From Gliomastix tumulicola (taxonomy: Eukaryota; Ascomycota; Sordariomycetes; Hypocreales; Bionectriaceae): a stretch of 64,000 bases of DNA. This document shows, in pieces, positions 29,861 to 39,402 of the stretch. The position numbers and the translations under genes were made by a program. Position 1 is the stretch's first letter. Each line of letters begins with the position of its first letter. The stretch spans positions 4,880,330 through 4,944,329 of the forward strand of contig BCHX01000002.1 of the NCBI GenBank assembly GCA_001599755.1, given 5' to 3'. The notes beneath the pieces are model-generated. The model was not told the origin of the DNA, made no database searches, and saw nothing but the letters and a program-made list of their open reading frames with translations.

Positions 29861-30600
29861 GCTGAATACCGCTGTTGAAGGCGAGGCATCTGATGGTGTG
29901 GCTTGTATCTCAATTCGACCCGTCGATGATAGCGAATGCTTGTACTGCAGAGTTGCATACCCAGCGCATGGGGTTGTTCTCCCAGCGAGCGATATCCCTC
30001 ACGAGTCTCAAGAGGATCCTTTGGTCTAGACAAGATTTGGAGTCACAATGCCACCGTCTGACCTCCAGCTGGCTTCCGCATCTGGCCCATACTTATATTT
30101 GGCAAAAGATTACGGAGTTAGACTTATTGACGACTCGAACATGCTATCTGGACTAGAGGACAGAGTTTCAGACTATATGTCGAGAAGTTGCTGCTGGGGC
30201 CGCCAGACTTGGAGGATTGTGGCGCCATTTTTTGGCGGTCAGAACAGCAAGGCGGATTGGCCTTTAGTTCACCAAGAGGCAAGGAATCGTAAGCGAGGCA
30301 TTCATTTTGCAAGTGCGCTAATAGGAGTCAGGTAGGCATGAAATCTAGATATTACTAATGAGGGGTCGGTGGACGCTGGCAACAAGCGCCCCAGGCGAGA
30401 CAGCGCGGGGTCTTACAGGGGCCTCGCGTAAATCTGGTTGTAATCTTTAAGCCTTGTGGGATGACATCCAACCACTTCGTCCCCCTTATTCCCTAGTGTC
30501 GGGTGACTTTAATGTCGAAGGCTTGGCTCTACCAGTACCCTTCGGGCCGGCGATCCATCCTTCAGGTCGGCGATCTAGCTTTCATTGCAAGTAAGCAGAA
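29861..30600. other. Gene-poor region downstream of the HET fragment
   Basis: Short frames occur (for example 30048-30335 on the plus strand), but I see no domain or codon pattern that supports them. The region may hold further decayed HET-gene sequence. Confidence 0.4.
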
Positions 30601-30615
30601 ACGCAGGTTCTCAAG

Positions 30616-30621
30616 TATAAA
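30616..30621 (+). promoter_or_regulatory. TATA box (TATAAA) of the decayed small secreted-protein gene
   Basis: TATAAA sits ~70 bp upstream of the ATG at 30688, with a pyrimidine-rich probable start region (TTCTCTATCTTCAACC) in between. This is the spacing seen for strong ascomycete core promoters. Confidence 0.5.
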
Positions 30622-30687
30622 GGGGCCTCTAGTCCTCGTCAAACATTTCAGCTGCTTCTCTATCTTCAACCATTAATTACAAGCACC

Positions 30688-30846
30688 ATGATCTTCTCGA
30701 CTCTTTTTGCCTCGATCGCTCTGGCGACTGGCGTATAGGCCACTTGCACTCGATTCCATGCTGGATTTAGAGCAAACGAGAAAATCAACGGCGAACTCTG
30801 GTAGGACGGCCGGAAGATTTGCGACTTCTCTGTATTTTTGTAATGA
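30688..30846 (+). pseudogene. Small secreted protein gene inactivated by in-frame stop codons
   Basis: The ATG at 30688 opens a clean 16-codon signal peptide (MIFSTLFASIALATGV) that runs into TAG at 30736. The same frame continues with protein-like, Cys-containing sequence to a second TAG at 30802 and then TAA TGA at 30841-30846. Each TAG could derive from CAG by a C-to-T change in a CpA context, and the TAA and TGA could likewise come from CAA and CGA. That is the spectrum expected of repeat-induced point mutation (RIP), or of ordinary transition decay. An upstream TATA box and leader are intact. A 72-nt intron between GTATAG and TGGTAG would also remove both TAGs, but its donor is poor and the product would be only ~28 residues. 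The original function is unknown. Confidence 0.55.
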
Positions 30847-30849
30847 CTA

Positions 30850-31860
30850 TGTGCCCGTAGGCAGGAGAGTTGAAAACAAAACCCAGCTATAAGCCCTACC
30901 CCCTGCCACTCCAGGAAGGTTTATCAGCCTCGTTTTGTACCTCGCCCGGCTTCCGTCATCTATCGGATCTCTATTGAGCTCGTATGATTGAAAGCAGACA
31001 TGTATAATAAATTCCGCCCCCAGTCCCCCCGTGAGCCTCGCTGGATCACGGACGCATCAGATACTCGGCGTAAGATGCACTCGTATTGCCATGGCCCCCA
31101 GCTAGAGACTATGGGAACTGATCAGTCGCCCACATCATACAAAGCAAGATGGGTGGTCTTTGAACTCATTATCTTATATGCTGAGGAATCAGCGCAATGG
31201 CCATCCATTATTGGGCCTTAAAACCCCCCATTTTCATCAGCCTTGTCGCAACGGAGCGCTTACGGGCCTATCAGGAGCAGGATTGATTTGGACGTAACTT
31301 TCAAAATTGATTCGTGACCCGTACATCAGCTCAGCTTACCGCCTGGTCTTCGCGCTTTGGGGTCGCAAGAAGGCTCACATTGTGAAGATCTCGGATTGTC
31401 GCTTCACGTGGCATCGGAAATGCACCGAGCATCTTCCATCCATTCAGAAGCCACCCCATTGGCGTAGCTATCACCTGGTCTAAGAGGCTGCTGAGAAATT
31501 TCCGGCTTCGGTCACAACATCAGCTCGTAAACTTGTGAATGGAATGCTCATATGCCGATCTCGCTGACATGTAGCTAATGACTGGGCAAGGCTCAGCCCC
31601 TTTCGGTCAGCATTCCACCCCCTATGTCCACGTCAGCCTGGGGGCCGTGCCACCGTGCCTCACAGGCATCAAACAACCAATGACAGGACCTACGATACTC
31701 TGCCACAAGGCATAACAGTGACGAGGCTCTGGCCAAAAGTTCACTTCATGACACCTGAAGCTGTCCATGACGTACGCACTTTTGCTTCCCTCGGCCCTTC
31801 GCCATTCACCGCCGACCCGCACGTACCGGAGCAAACGAAGGTAAGACAAGTGATGTGTCC
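30850..31860. other. Long intergenic region without recognised gene
   Basis: No supported ORF, RNA or transposon domain was found. Together with 29.9-30.6 kb this forms a ~2 kb gene-poor block flanking the decayed and intact small secreted-protein genes. Confidence 0.45.
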
Positions 31861-31870
31861 GCTCTCCAAG

Positions 31871-31878
31871 TATAAATA
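31871..31878 (+). promoter_or_regulatory. TATA box (TATAAATA) of the 14-Cys secreted protein gene
   Basis: TATAAATA is followed ~30 bp later by a CT-rich likely transcription start region, giving a leader of about 100 nt before the ATG at 32010. Confidence 0.55.
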
Positions 31879-32009
31879 CTGTCTCTCCCTGCTGGTTTCT
31901 TTGTCACCAATTCACTCTCAACATCAACGAGTTCCTTACATTCACTGCAGCCTCAAATATTCAACAGCCACCTACACCCAACAATTTCTGAATCTTTCCT
32001 CCGTTGAAA

Positions 32010-32438
32010 ATGTCGTTCCTCAGACTCATCAAGGCCGTCGCGCTCTTCGTTGCCGCCGCACCTCTGGTCCGAGCCCAGGAGACCCCTACGACGTCCCCTA
32101 CGCCCTCCCCCACACCGTGCGGCCTTCTCACCCGTTGCCCCCTCAACCAGGAATGCGTTCCTGAGGACCCCGCGTGCCCCGACGGCCCTCGTTGCCTGGG
32201 AACCTGCGACTACCGTCCCTGCCCGATCCTAGACATCCCCGACACGCGCAGCTGCAAACCTGGGTCCCAATGCACGGAGGATCCGCGTGTGTACACTTAC
32301 CCGGAGCGCGACCCGCCAGGAATCTGTGTTCCCACCGATGTGCCTACCTGCGGCGGGTTTGTGGGCGAGAAGTGCCCAGATGGTTTGAAGTGCTATTACT
32401 TGCGCTACGCCGATTATGGGATTTGCTTGGAGGAGTAA
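32010..32438 (+). CDS. Small secreted cysteine-rich protein (candidate effector)
   Basis: A 142-residue intronless ORF beginning at the ATG at 32010. Residues 1-22 are a signal peptide (LIKAVALFVAAAPLVRAQ, cleavage after RA or AQ). A short Thr/Pro/Ser-rich linker follows (ETPTTSPTPSPTP). The remaining ~105 residues contain 14 cysteines, an even number suited to seven disulfides, in patterns such as CxxxxxCPxxxxC and CPDGxxC repeated at both ends (ACPDGPRC, KCPDGLKC). No named family was recognised. Size, secretion and Cys density fit fungal apoplastic effectors or small surface proteins, but host interaction is only inferred. A TATA box lies ~135 bp upstream. Confidence 0.8.
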   Translation: MSFLRLIKAVALFVAAAPLVRAQETPTTSPTPSPTPCGLLTRCPLNQECVPEDPACPDGPRCLGTCDYRPCPILDIPDTRSCKPGSQCTEDPRVYTYPERDPPGICVPTDVPTCGGFVGEKCPDGLKCYYLRYADYGICLEE

Positions 32439-32652
32439 AGGATGCCGTGTCTCGACGAGACGAGCCTAGTCATAGGAGAGGAGAAATGATGGAACCGTGG
32501 ATGATGGGACTAGAGCTCTCTCAGAAAATAGTGGCTAGGGCTATTTATGTAGCCTCTTCGCCCCGGGAACATATAAAGTACGATTACATATTCTAGGTCT
32601 TGCATCAATCAAGGCAACCACGTCGCAAGGCGCGTCTCGGTAGCATGGAGTA

Positions 32653-33180
32653 TTAATAGATTGCCCCCCCTTTGCCACTTCGCGTCCCGTCACGCCTGTC
32701 CCGCCTGTCAGAGCCCCTCCCGCCTGTATCAACCTGACGGCCGCCCTCCTCCCTCGGGGTATCTTTGACTTCTTCCAACGTCGTCAGCCATCCACCAAAC
32801 CCCAGCCACACAGTATGTATTCCTAGTCGACCAGAAGCTAGCTCTACGGTTACGCATCGCCGAGGCCACCTATTTCTTGTAAGTAGAGTTCCACGAGCGA
32901 CAATGATATGCGACATACAGAAGGCATGGTTGCACTGGCAAGACTCTGTGCCCCACGGCTTTCCAACCGCGCACAGGTTGAAGGGGTCCTGGCAGCTCAC
33001 ACTGACAGGGACAGCACCAGTCCTAGCACCCTCGACTGTGCCGTCGGTATATGCCCAGTAGATCTGAGGTGGGTTTTGGTTTAGGAAGTAGCCCGTAGCA
33101 GCGAAACGATCAATACACGACAATGTGACCTTCTCCGGTGGATCTTGCTGAAGAGCGGCCCATCCTGAAAAGATCAGCAT
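32653..33180 (-). CDS. Doubtful ORF, cysteine-containing hypothetical protein
   Basis: From an ATG at 33180 the frame stays open for 175 codons. The first ~90 residues look protein-like and hold six or more cysteines (LSCIDRFAATGYF, VSCQDPFNLC, ESCQCNHAFC). The remainder is Arg/Gly-rich and looks like random read-through. A GTATGT donor-like site follows CNHAF, and splicing there to the next AG gives an immediate stop, so the true protein may be only ~90 residues. There is no convincing signal peptide. It may be the remnant of a small secreted protein gene that has lost its first exon. Confidence 0.35.
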   Translation of the reverse strand: MLIFSGWAALQQDPPEKVTLSCIDRFAATGYFLNQNPPQIYWAYTDGTVEGARTGAVPVSVSCQDPFNLCAVGKPWGTESCQCNHAFCMSHIIVARGTLLTRNRWPRRCVTVELASGRLGIHTVWLGFGGWLTTLEEVKDTPREEGGRQVDTGGRGSDRRDRRDGTRSGKGGAIY

Positions 33181-33201
33181 GGTCCCTGCACAACGACACA
33201 A

Positions 33202-34257
33202 GCTGTGAAGAAGAGCATCTAGGTTTTTTTGCCAGTTGTCATCAATTCAGATCTACTATTCATGAACTGCGGCCTGTGTAGCAGAGGCCGTGAGACAGTG
33301 ACTGCGCCCTTTTAACCTGCGTGGCGTAATGCTTAACAGGCCAAGGTAACCTTTCGACTGCAAACTGTACTGGTGGAGACAAGTGTTCGAGTCCGTGAGG
33401 TGTCTCCTCATGCCTCTCTTCTGCTACCTAATGTAGATCGGACCTTGTTCGGCTGGAAACTTTTCGTGGGCTTCACTATGGGAAGCTGTGAGCAGTTTGT
33501 TACAAAATTCTCATAGAGACATTATTTCTTACTTCATACGCCGTCATTTGTGTGTCTGTGCCTCTTCTTTGCTTACACCGGACCACAGTCACTGGCCTGA
33601 TCCTCCAATATCGCTTCCGCAGCAGTCCGGGTCAACTTAAGGTATGGACATCGGGATGCGGGTGAGGAAGTGCGCCGCGGTTGTTGCTATAGCCTCTTCT
33701 TGATCATCTTGGTATAGGCTAAATTACATATTGCGAGGCATTCTAACGCTCTCCATCCAGAGTGTTGACGTTGACGTGCATCTGGCAAGCGAGCACTGGG
33801 AGTCAACTGCTATTTGTTTATTCCGCTATAACCCTTTCTAAAGGGCTTGCATATAGAGTAGACCTGCAGCAATCTGGACACGGCTCCGGGCCGCCTAAAC
33901 GATGGCCGGATAAATTAGAGTGCACGTAGCTGCTAACACTGAAGATGAGGAGATGCATGGCCACAAGCCGGATATTCGGCATTGGCATTGTATGTGATAT
34001 GGCCGGTGGCAACAGGGTAATTTCTTCTAATTACGGTTTGTGGGAAATCATGTATGCCGCATGCATGTCTTTAGGCACGAGGCAAATATCAACTCATCCC
34101 GACCTCTGGCGCCAAGTCTGCAACGATGGGTCGTAGATTTACTCAATCAGTGATAGAACACAGCTAGATTTTGTCTATAAAAAGTGGTGTCCATTTGATA
34201 GACGACACAAAGTAGAATGCCAGTCCGGTAGCTCTCTGGGTCAGTCGCTCGTACACG
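33202..34257. other. Intergenic region, no gene recognised
   Basis: No supported gene. A weak tRNA-like stretch (33320-33420) was examined and not accepted. The right end carries TATAAAAA at about 34176, ~80 bp before the GMC oxidoreductase start, which is a likely TATA box. Confidence 0.45.
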
Positions 34258-36340
34258 ATGTGTTCAGCGCTCAGCTCTCCCGGCGCACCAAGTCAAAAGC
34301 TTCTGCATATCGTTCTGTCCTTACTGCTGTTCACAGGTTTGGCTCGCTCCCTGCCTGTTCATGCAACTCACGCAACAGTTATCCAAAGGCAGATCGACCT
34401 GCTTGATGAATACGACTACATCGTTGTCGGAGGCGGTACGGCTGGACTCACCGTCGCGGATCGCCTGAGTGAAACCGGTGAATGTGGGTTGAAAGCTCAG
34501 ATTATCATACATCTAAGCAACCAGACTAATGACGAAGCTATAGACACCGTTCTGGTGATTGAATATGGGTATTTGGACTCGTCAGACTCCATTACGGCGG
34601 TAACCACACCAGATCAACAGAATGCTGGGCGTGATGAATATCCCCCGGCTACCCGTTCATATAACTTCACTACAGTGCCCCAGACAGAGTTGGATGGCCG
34701 TCCAAAGTCCATTCGTGCGGGAGCTGTCGTTGGTGGTAGCTCCGCAACAAACGGTATGCTCCTTGATCGTGGCTCTGCCGAAGATTACGACGCGTGGGTT
34801 CTGGCAGCGGGTGAATACGGGGAAGATTTTGCTACGGAATGGGGCTGGGAGAATTTCCTACCTTCATTCAGAAAGAGCGTCACATTTCACCCACCGACAG
34901 AGGAGATGCAGGAGAACTACAACATCACCTACGACGTCGACGCGGCATATGGGGGCACCACTCCCATCCATGCCAGCTACCGTCCTTTTCAGTGGCCGAC
35001 ACAGCGTAAGTGGCTGTCTAGGCTACGAAAATTCTCAGTTTGGCTGACCGAAACTCCTCCCAGAGCTCATGTTCAATGCCCTCAAGAGAATCCCCGGCAT
35101 CGAATCTCCCAAGGAGGCTGCAGACGGTAGCAAACACGGTGTGATTTGGGCACCCAACTCCATTGACGCACATTCACAGAGGCGATCATACTCCAAGATC
35201 GGCCACTATGACGAGGTTACAGCATCTCGAGATAATCTGCATCTGCTACCTGCTCACAGAGTGACTAAAGTCCTCTTGAGCGCCTCCGACGACGAAGACG
35301 AGGCATGGGCTGCCTCGGGAGTCAGCTACACGCCCAGGGATGGTGGTCGGGGAGAGACCTTTGACGTCAAGGCTCGCAAAGAGGTGGTAGTGTCAGCGGG
35401 GACATTCCACACACCTCAAGTCCTTCAAAGGAGCGGTATAGGGCCAAGGGATGTCTTGGAGGACGCGGGCGTCGAGGTCAAAGCCGAGCTCCCCGGCGTT
35501 GGCTGGAACTTCCAGAGCCACACTGCATTCGGAGTGTCGCATCGCTTCAACAAGCTTGTATTCCCTTCCGACAGCGACCTCTTCTCCAATCGGACTTTCC
35601 AACGGGAAGCGCAACGACAATGGGACACGGACAAGACTGGCCCCTACACGGCATATGTTAACAGCGGCGCATTCCTCCCATTTCCGGTGTTCTCCAACGC
35701 GACCGACGACATTATCGCCAAGCTGGAGCAACAATCCCCAGAAGACTATCTTCCTGAAGGCCTTGACCCGACCCTCGTTCGAGGCTTCGCAGTTCAGAAA
35801 GAGATATTGACTCGGCAGCTCGCGTCAAAAAAGTCAGCGTGGCTGGAATACCTTTTCTTTGGGCAGTCCACGACAAGCGCCATCCTGCTTCACATTTTCT
35901 CCCGTGGCACTGTAAAGATATCTCCCGATGACGATGGGCTGAACATGCCCCCAGTGGTTGACTATCGCTCCTTCACCAATCCAATCGACCTCGATCTCAA
36001 CGTGGAGCTTCTCAAAGGTGTCCGTTGGTTCATGGGCCATCAGGAGATGGTGGACGCCCTCAGGCCCGTCGAGACGAGCCCGGGTGTGAATGGTGACGCC
36101 ACAATCAGAACATGGCTGAGGCGCAACTTGAACCCGAGCGTGGCGCATCAAGTTGGCACCTCTGCTCTCGGGCCCAAAGAGCTGGGTGGTGTCGTGGGAC
36201 CTGGCCTCACCGTGTATGGCGTAGGGAGACTGAGCGTCGCGGACAACTCTGTCGTCCCGCTGGTGCCTGGCTCACACACAAGCGCCCTGGCTTATGCTGT
36301 TGGCGAGAAGGTAGGATCCGCAGAGCAGACATTCCGTTGA
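34258..36340 (+). CDS. Secreted GMC-family FAD oxidoreductase
   Basis: Three exons: 34258-34477, 34544-35005 and 35064-36340, giving 652 residues. The first intron is 66 nt, a multiple of three with no stop, so an unspliced reading stays open; it has a GTGAAT donor, branch ACTAATGAC and CTATAG acceptor, and removing it restores the FAD-domain match. An N-terminal signal peptide (LLHIVLSLLLFTGLARS) is followed by the dinucleotide motif YDYIVVGGGTAGLTVADRLSE. Then come VLVIEYG, VVGGSSATNGMLLDRGS (GMC signature 1) and the C-terminal catalytic region with HQVGTSALG and PGSHTSALAYAVGEK. Members oxidise alcohols, sugars or choline, often producing H2O2 outside the cell. The substrate is unknown. 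It is convergent with a secreted pectate lyase, so both may act on plant material. Confidence 0.92.
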
Positions 36341-36708
36341 CTACCCCCAAGAAACTAACTGCAGTTTGTAGGCTGCAACTTTGATCTTACGACGAGCGTG
36401 ACAAATATTGAATACGATAGTGCTGGATATGGGAGGTTTCTTGACGGAGGTGGGCTACCAAGGAGTGAAGGAGACAGTAAGGTATTACTGGAGAGCTAAA
36501 CAGTACACGTTTTGTTATTTCTTATGCCGCCTTCGAAGCCGAAGGTGGATGGGAGGATTTTCCACTCTGCGCTCGGCTGTTACATGCGATCACGAAGGGG
36601 AACTGAAGAGCACAAAAGTAGCACGTTTGAAGTGCGACGATTATTTCTACGTTGAATGACCACTGAAAGCACCAGCAATCTGCAGCTAAGGCAAGGACAC
36701 GTAGTAAA
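36341..36708. other. Spacer between convergent GMC and PL9 genes
   Basis: Both 3' ends lie here; no other feature seen. Confidence 0.4.
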
Positions 36709-38017
36709 TTATACACTCTGCTGCGTAGTGGCACCAATAGCCTGGCCGTTGGACGGAATCAGGAAGTTGCTGCCCTGAACCTTGCCACCAGAGGCTCTGG
36801 ACCCCTTGAGTGTCGAAGGGTCGACGCTCTGGAAGCTGCTGTTGGACCAGGTGCCGCTGGAGTCCCAAGAGTTGCCGCTCGCGCTTGTACCAGAGACCAG
36901 GCTCACCTGGCTGTTGCCGGGGTTGTTGAGAGCAGCGACGTTGGAGCGGAGCGTTGACTTGGAGCTGCGCATGTGGAAGCCCAGATCACCGTTGTTCCAG
37001 GCCGTGTTGCGCTCGAACGTCAGAGAACCAGGGTTGCCGTTGTCGATGAAGCCCTTCTCGAGGTTGCTGAAGGCAATGGAGTTTCGGATGATGTGGTTCG
37101 CCGGCGGGTTGTCCGTGATGCCCAGCTTGAAGCCGTTGCCGTCTCCATTAAACGGGCTGAACCCCCAACGGTTGTACCCGTTGCCCCAGGCATAGACCTC
37201 CTCGATGGTGACGGGGCTGCCAAACTCGAAAAGATCCAGGCCGTCATCGACATTGTCCCAGAGACGGGCGTTGCGCAGAACGTTGCCGGTTCCGGAACCA
37301 GACTTGCATGCAAAGCCATCGGCAGACTCGCCGTTCTTGCGGGGGTCCCGGTTGCGGTACGAGTCAAGGTAGAGAACCGTGTTGTTGGAGGAGGCACCCT
37401 CGAGCTGGAAGCCCGTCTCGTAGTTGTCGTGGGTGACGAGACGCTCATACCAGTTGTGGGAGGCGTCACGGGCATAAATGCCGTACGGGCCGTTCTTGAG
37501 CCTGTTCGAGACAGGCATGAGCATACGGCTTCAAGGAAGTAGTGTCTGGGATTGCGCAAGAGGGCAGGGACTTACTCTAGGTCGTAGAAAGCCCAGTACT
37601 GAGCGTTCTGGATGTGAAAGATGCCTCGCTCAGAGTTTGGCAGTGATTCACCCACTGCTTTAGGCGTGCTGAAGTGGCCTTCATCAGTACTCGGTCGAGT
37701 CAAGAGGTGGTAGCATGGGAGGCGTACCCAGGCATGTTCTCTCCGTCAATGATCACCTTCTCGCTCTGGTAGGGGCGAACACGGATCGGGCTCGTTCTCG
37801 TGCCGCTCTTGCCGACCTGAATATTGGCAGAGGGCGCATATGTTCCGGCACGGAGGAAGATGGTATCGCCGGCGGCAGCGGCATTCACTGCTGATTGGAT
37901 GGAGCCATAGGGCGAGGTGATGGTGCCAGAGCCAGACCCGGAGGGAGAGACAAAGATATCGGCACCGAAGGCACCGCTCGCCAGCAGAGAAACCAGAAAA
38001 GCCTTGGACATAGCCAT
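36709..38017 (-). CDS. Secreted family PL9 pectate lyase
   Basis: Three exons on the minus strand: 38017-37728, 37668-37576 and 37501-36709, giving 391 residues. The signal peptide is AFLVSLLASGAFGA, and the mature protein begins DIFVSPSGSGSGT. A right-handed parallel beta-helix follows. Conserved PL9 stretches are GTYAPS, VIIDGENMPGT (across the first splice), RGIFHIQNAQYWAFYDLEL, GPYGIYARDASHNWYERLVTHDNYETGFQLEG, ADGFACKSGSGTGNVLRNARLWDNVDDGLDLFE with its Asp-rich calcium-site pattern, and NAIAFSN-type asparagine ladders. PL9 enzymes cleave polygalacturonate by beta-elimination using Ca2+ and a lysine. It acts outside the cell on pectin. The length fits fungal members. Confidence 0.93.
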
Positions 38018-39402
38018 TGCTGCAATACCTGGACAAATTGTTTCTTCCTTGGGGAACCTCGCGACGAAACAAATTGAGGGCCAAAGAAGTGCTATTTATT
38101 CACGCCGGAGCATCCACGTCGGTGGTCGGTGTTTCATGCCGAGGCCAGGGGGCGAAACTGGGGACAACTGGTCGTCGTCGCCCACCCGGGGCTACTCTAC
38201 TAAAGCCCCTGCAATGGTCTAGAACATATCCTGACTGGCATCTGGCTACCCGGTGCTCGAGGCGCGAAGCGATACTTGCTCGACTATTGGATAATAGGAA
38301 CTACCCGACGGAATAACTGAATACGACGCCGCCACATGCCGGATCAGCAGGCACAGTGCCAGGAACTCAATCCGACCGGATGGATATCGAGAAAACGAAA
38401 GTGGTGCAGCGTTTCAGTCTGAGCGGGTCGCGGTGTAGATTGGAGTAATTAACGGAACATCAACCTCCGGCAGTTATCAATTCTACCCCTGTCATGACGG
38501 CATGGGACATGGTGGTTCTAAAATCCACGAATCAACAGACCAGCTGCACTTCTCGACCTTATTCGTAACAGGTAGTTTAGCCACGCCACACAATTTGGTG
38601 GTATTGCGACGCGTTAACGCAGGTACTCGACGCAGATGGACAGCTCATCGGTTCTATTATACAAATCGAGCGAGTTCATCTGTACCTTCCCAAATTAATG
38701 TATGTACCTAGAAACCGTGAAGAATCCGGCCTTACGGCTGATTAAATGTTGACCCTGTAGAGTGATCCATATTTGCCGCAAATCTGGCGCAAGCCAAAGC
38801 CGGTAACGAGGACGCCAATTTCCTCAACGGTTTAATACAACAAGTCAAGAATCTACGAAAGCAGAATGCATGAGAACAATACTTGAAAATTGCGTCTTCC
38901 CAGACGTAGAGAGAGTCTTTGTTAAAATTGCTCTTAAATCTGCTTGGCGACCTAGTGCATACGTGTAAATCCGAATGCCTGTACAACTATTTTGCCTGAT
39001 CAACGTTCGGTCCGGTTCTGGGACCATTAATGAATTGTCGTGAATTCTATTCAGAGGAAGCAGACTTCTTGACAGAGAACTGGATTGTAGGTCCTAGTTC
39101 TTCGTACATCCGATAGAACAACGGACCGTAGGTACGCGTTCGAATCAAATCGATCCCCTCAACAACGAAGCGACATCTTACTTCGCCCCTTTTGTCTAAA
39201 TCTCCAAGATGAGTAGATAGGATCTATAAGAGACGGCATAAACATCGCACCTCTGAAGCTTCAATAACACACAACTGCGCATTTCCTCTGCGTCCATTTC
39301 CGTGCAAGTGTACACCTAGGCGCACCATCGTGAATTATAGACACTCATCCACAAGGATACACACGTCGGTGGTATTCCTTGCGTCAAAAGACAGCAAGCA
39401 TA
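38018..39402. other. Intergenic region (~1.4 kb) without recognised gene
   Basis: It holds the PL9 promoter (TATTTATT-like AT box about 75 bp upstream of its ATG) and, at the right end, the promoter of the trypsin-like gene. No ORF with support was found. Confidence 0.45.

Noticed and set aside
33320..33420. tRNA-like stretch with a B-box-like GTGTTCGAGTCC and a CTGCAAA loop
   Set aside because: The T stem does not pair and no acceptor stem forms; at best a degenerate relic.
34478..34543. Reading the 66-nt segment in the GMC gene as coding because the frame stays open
   Set aside because: It has donor, branch point and acceptor, and removing it restores the standard FAD-domain strand; it is an intron of length divisible by three.
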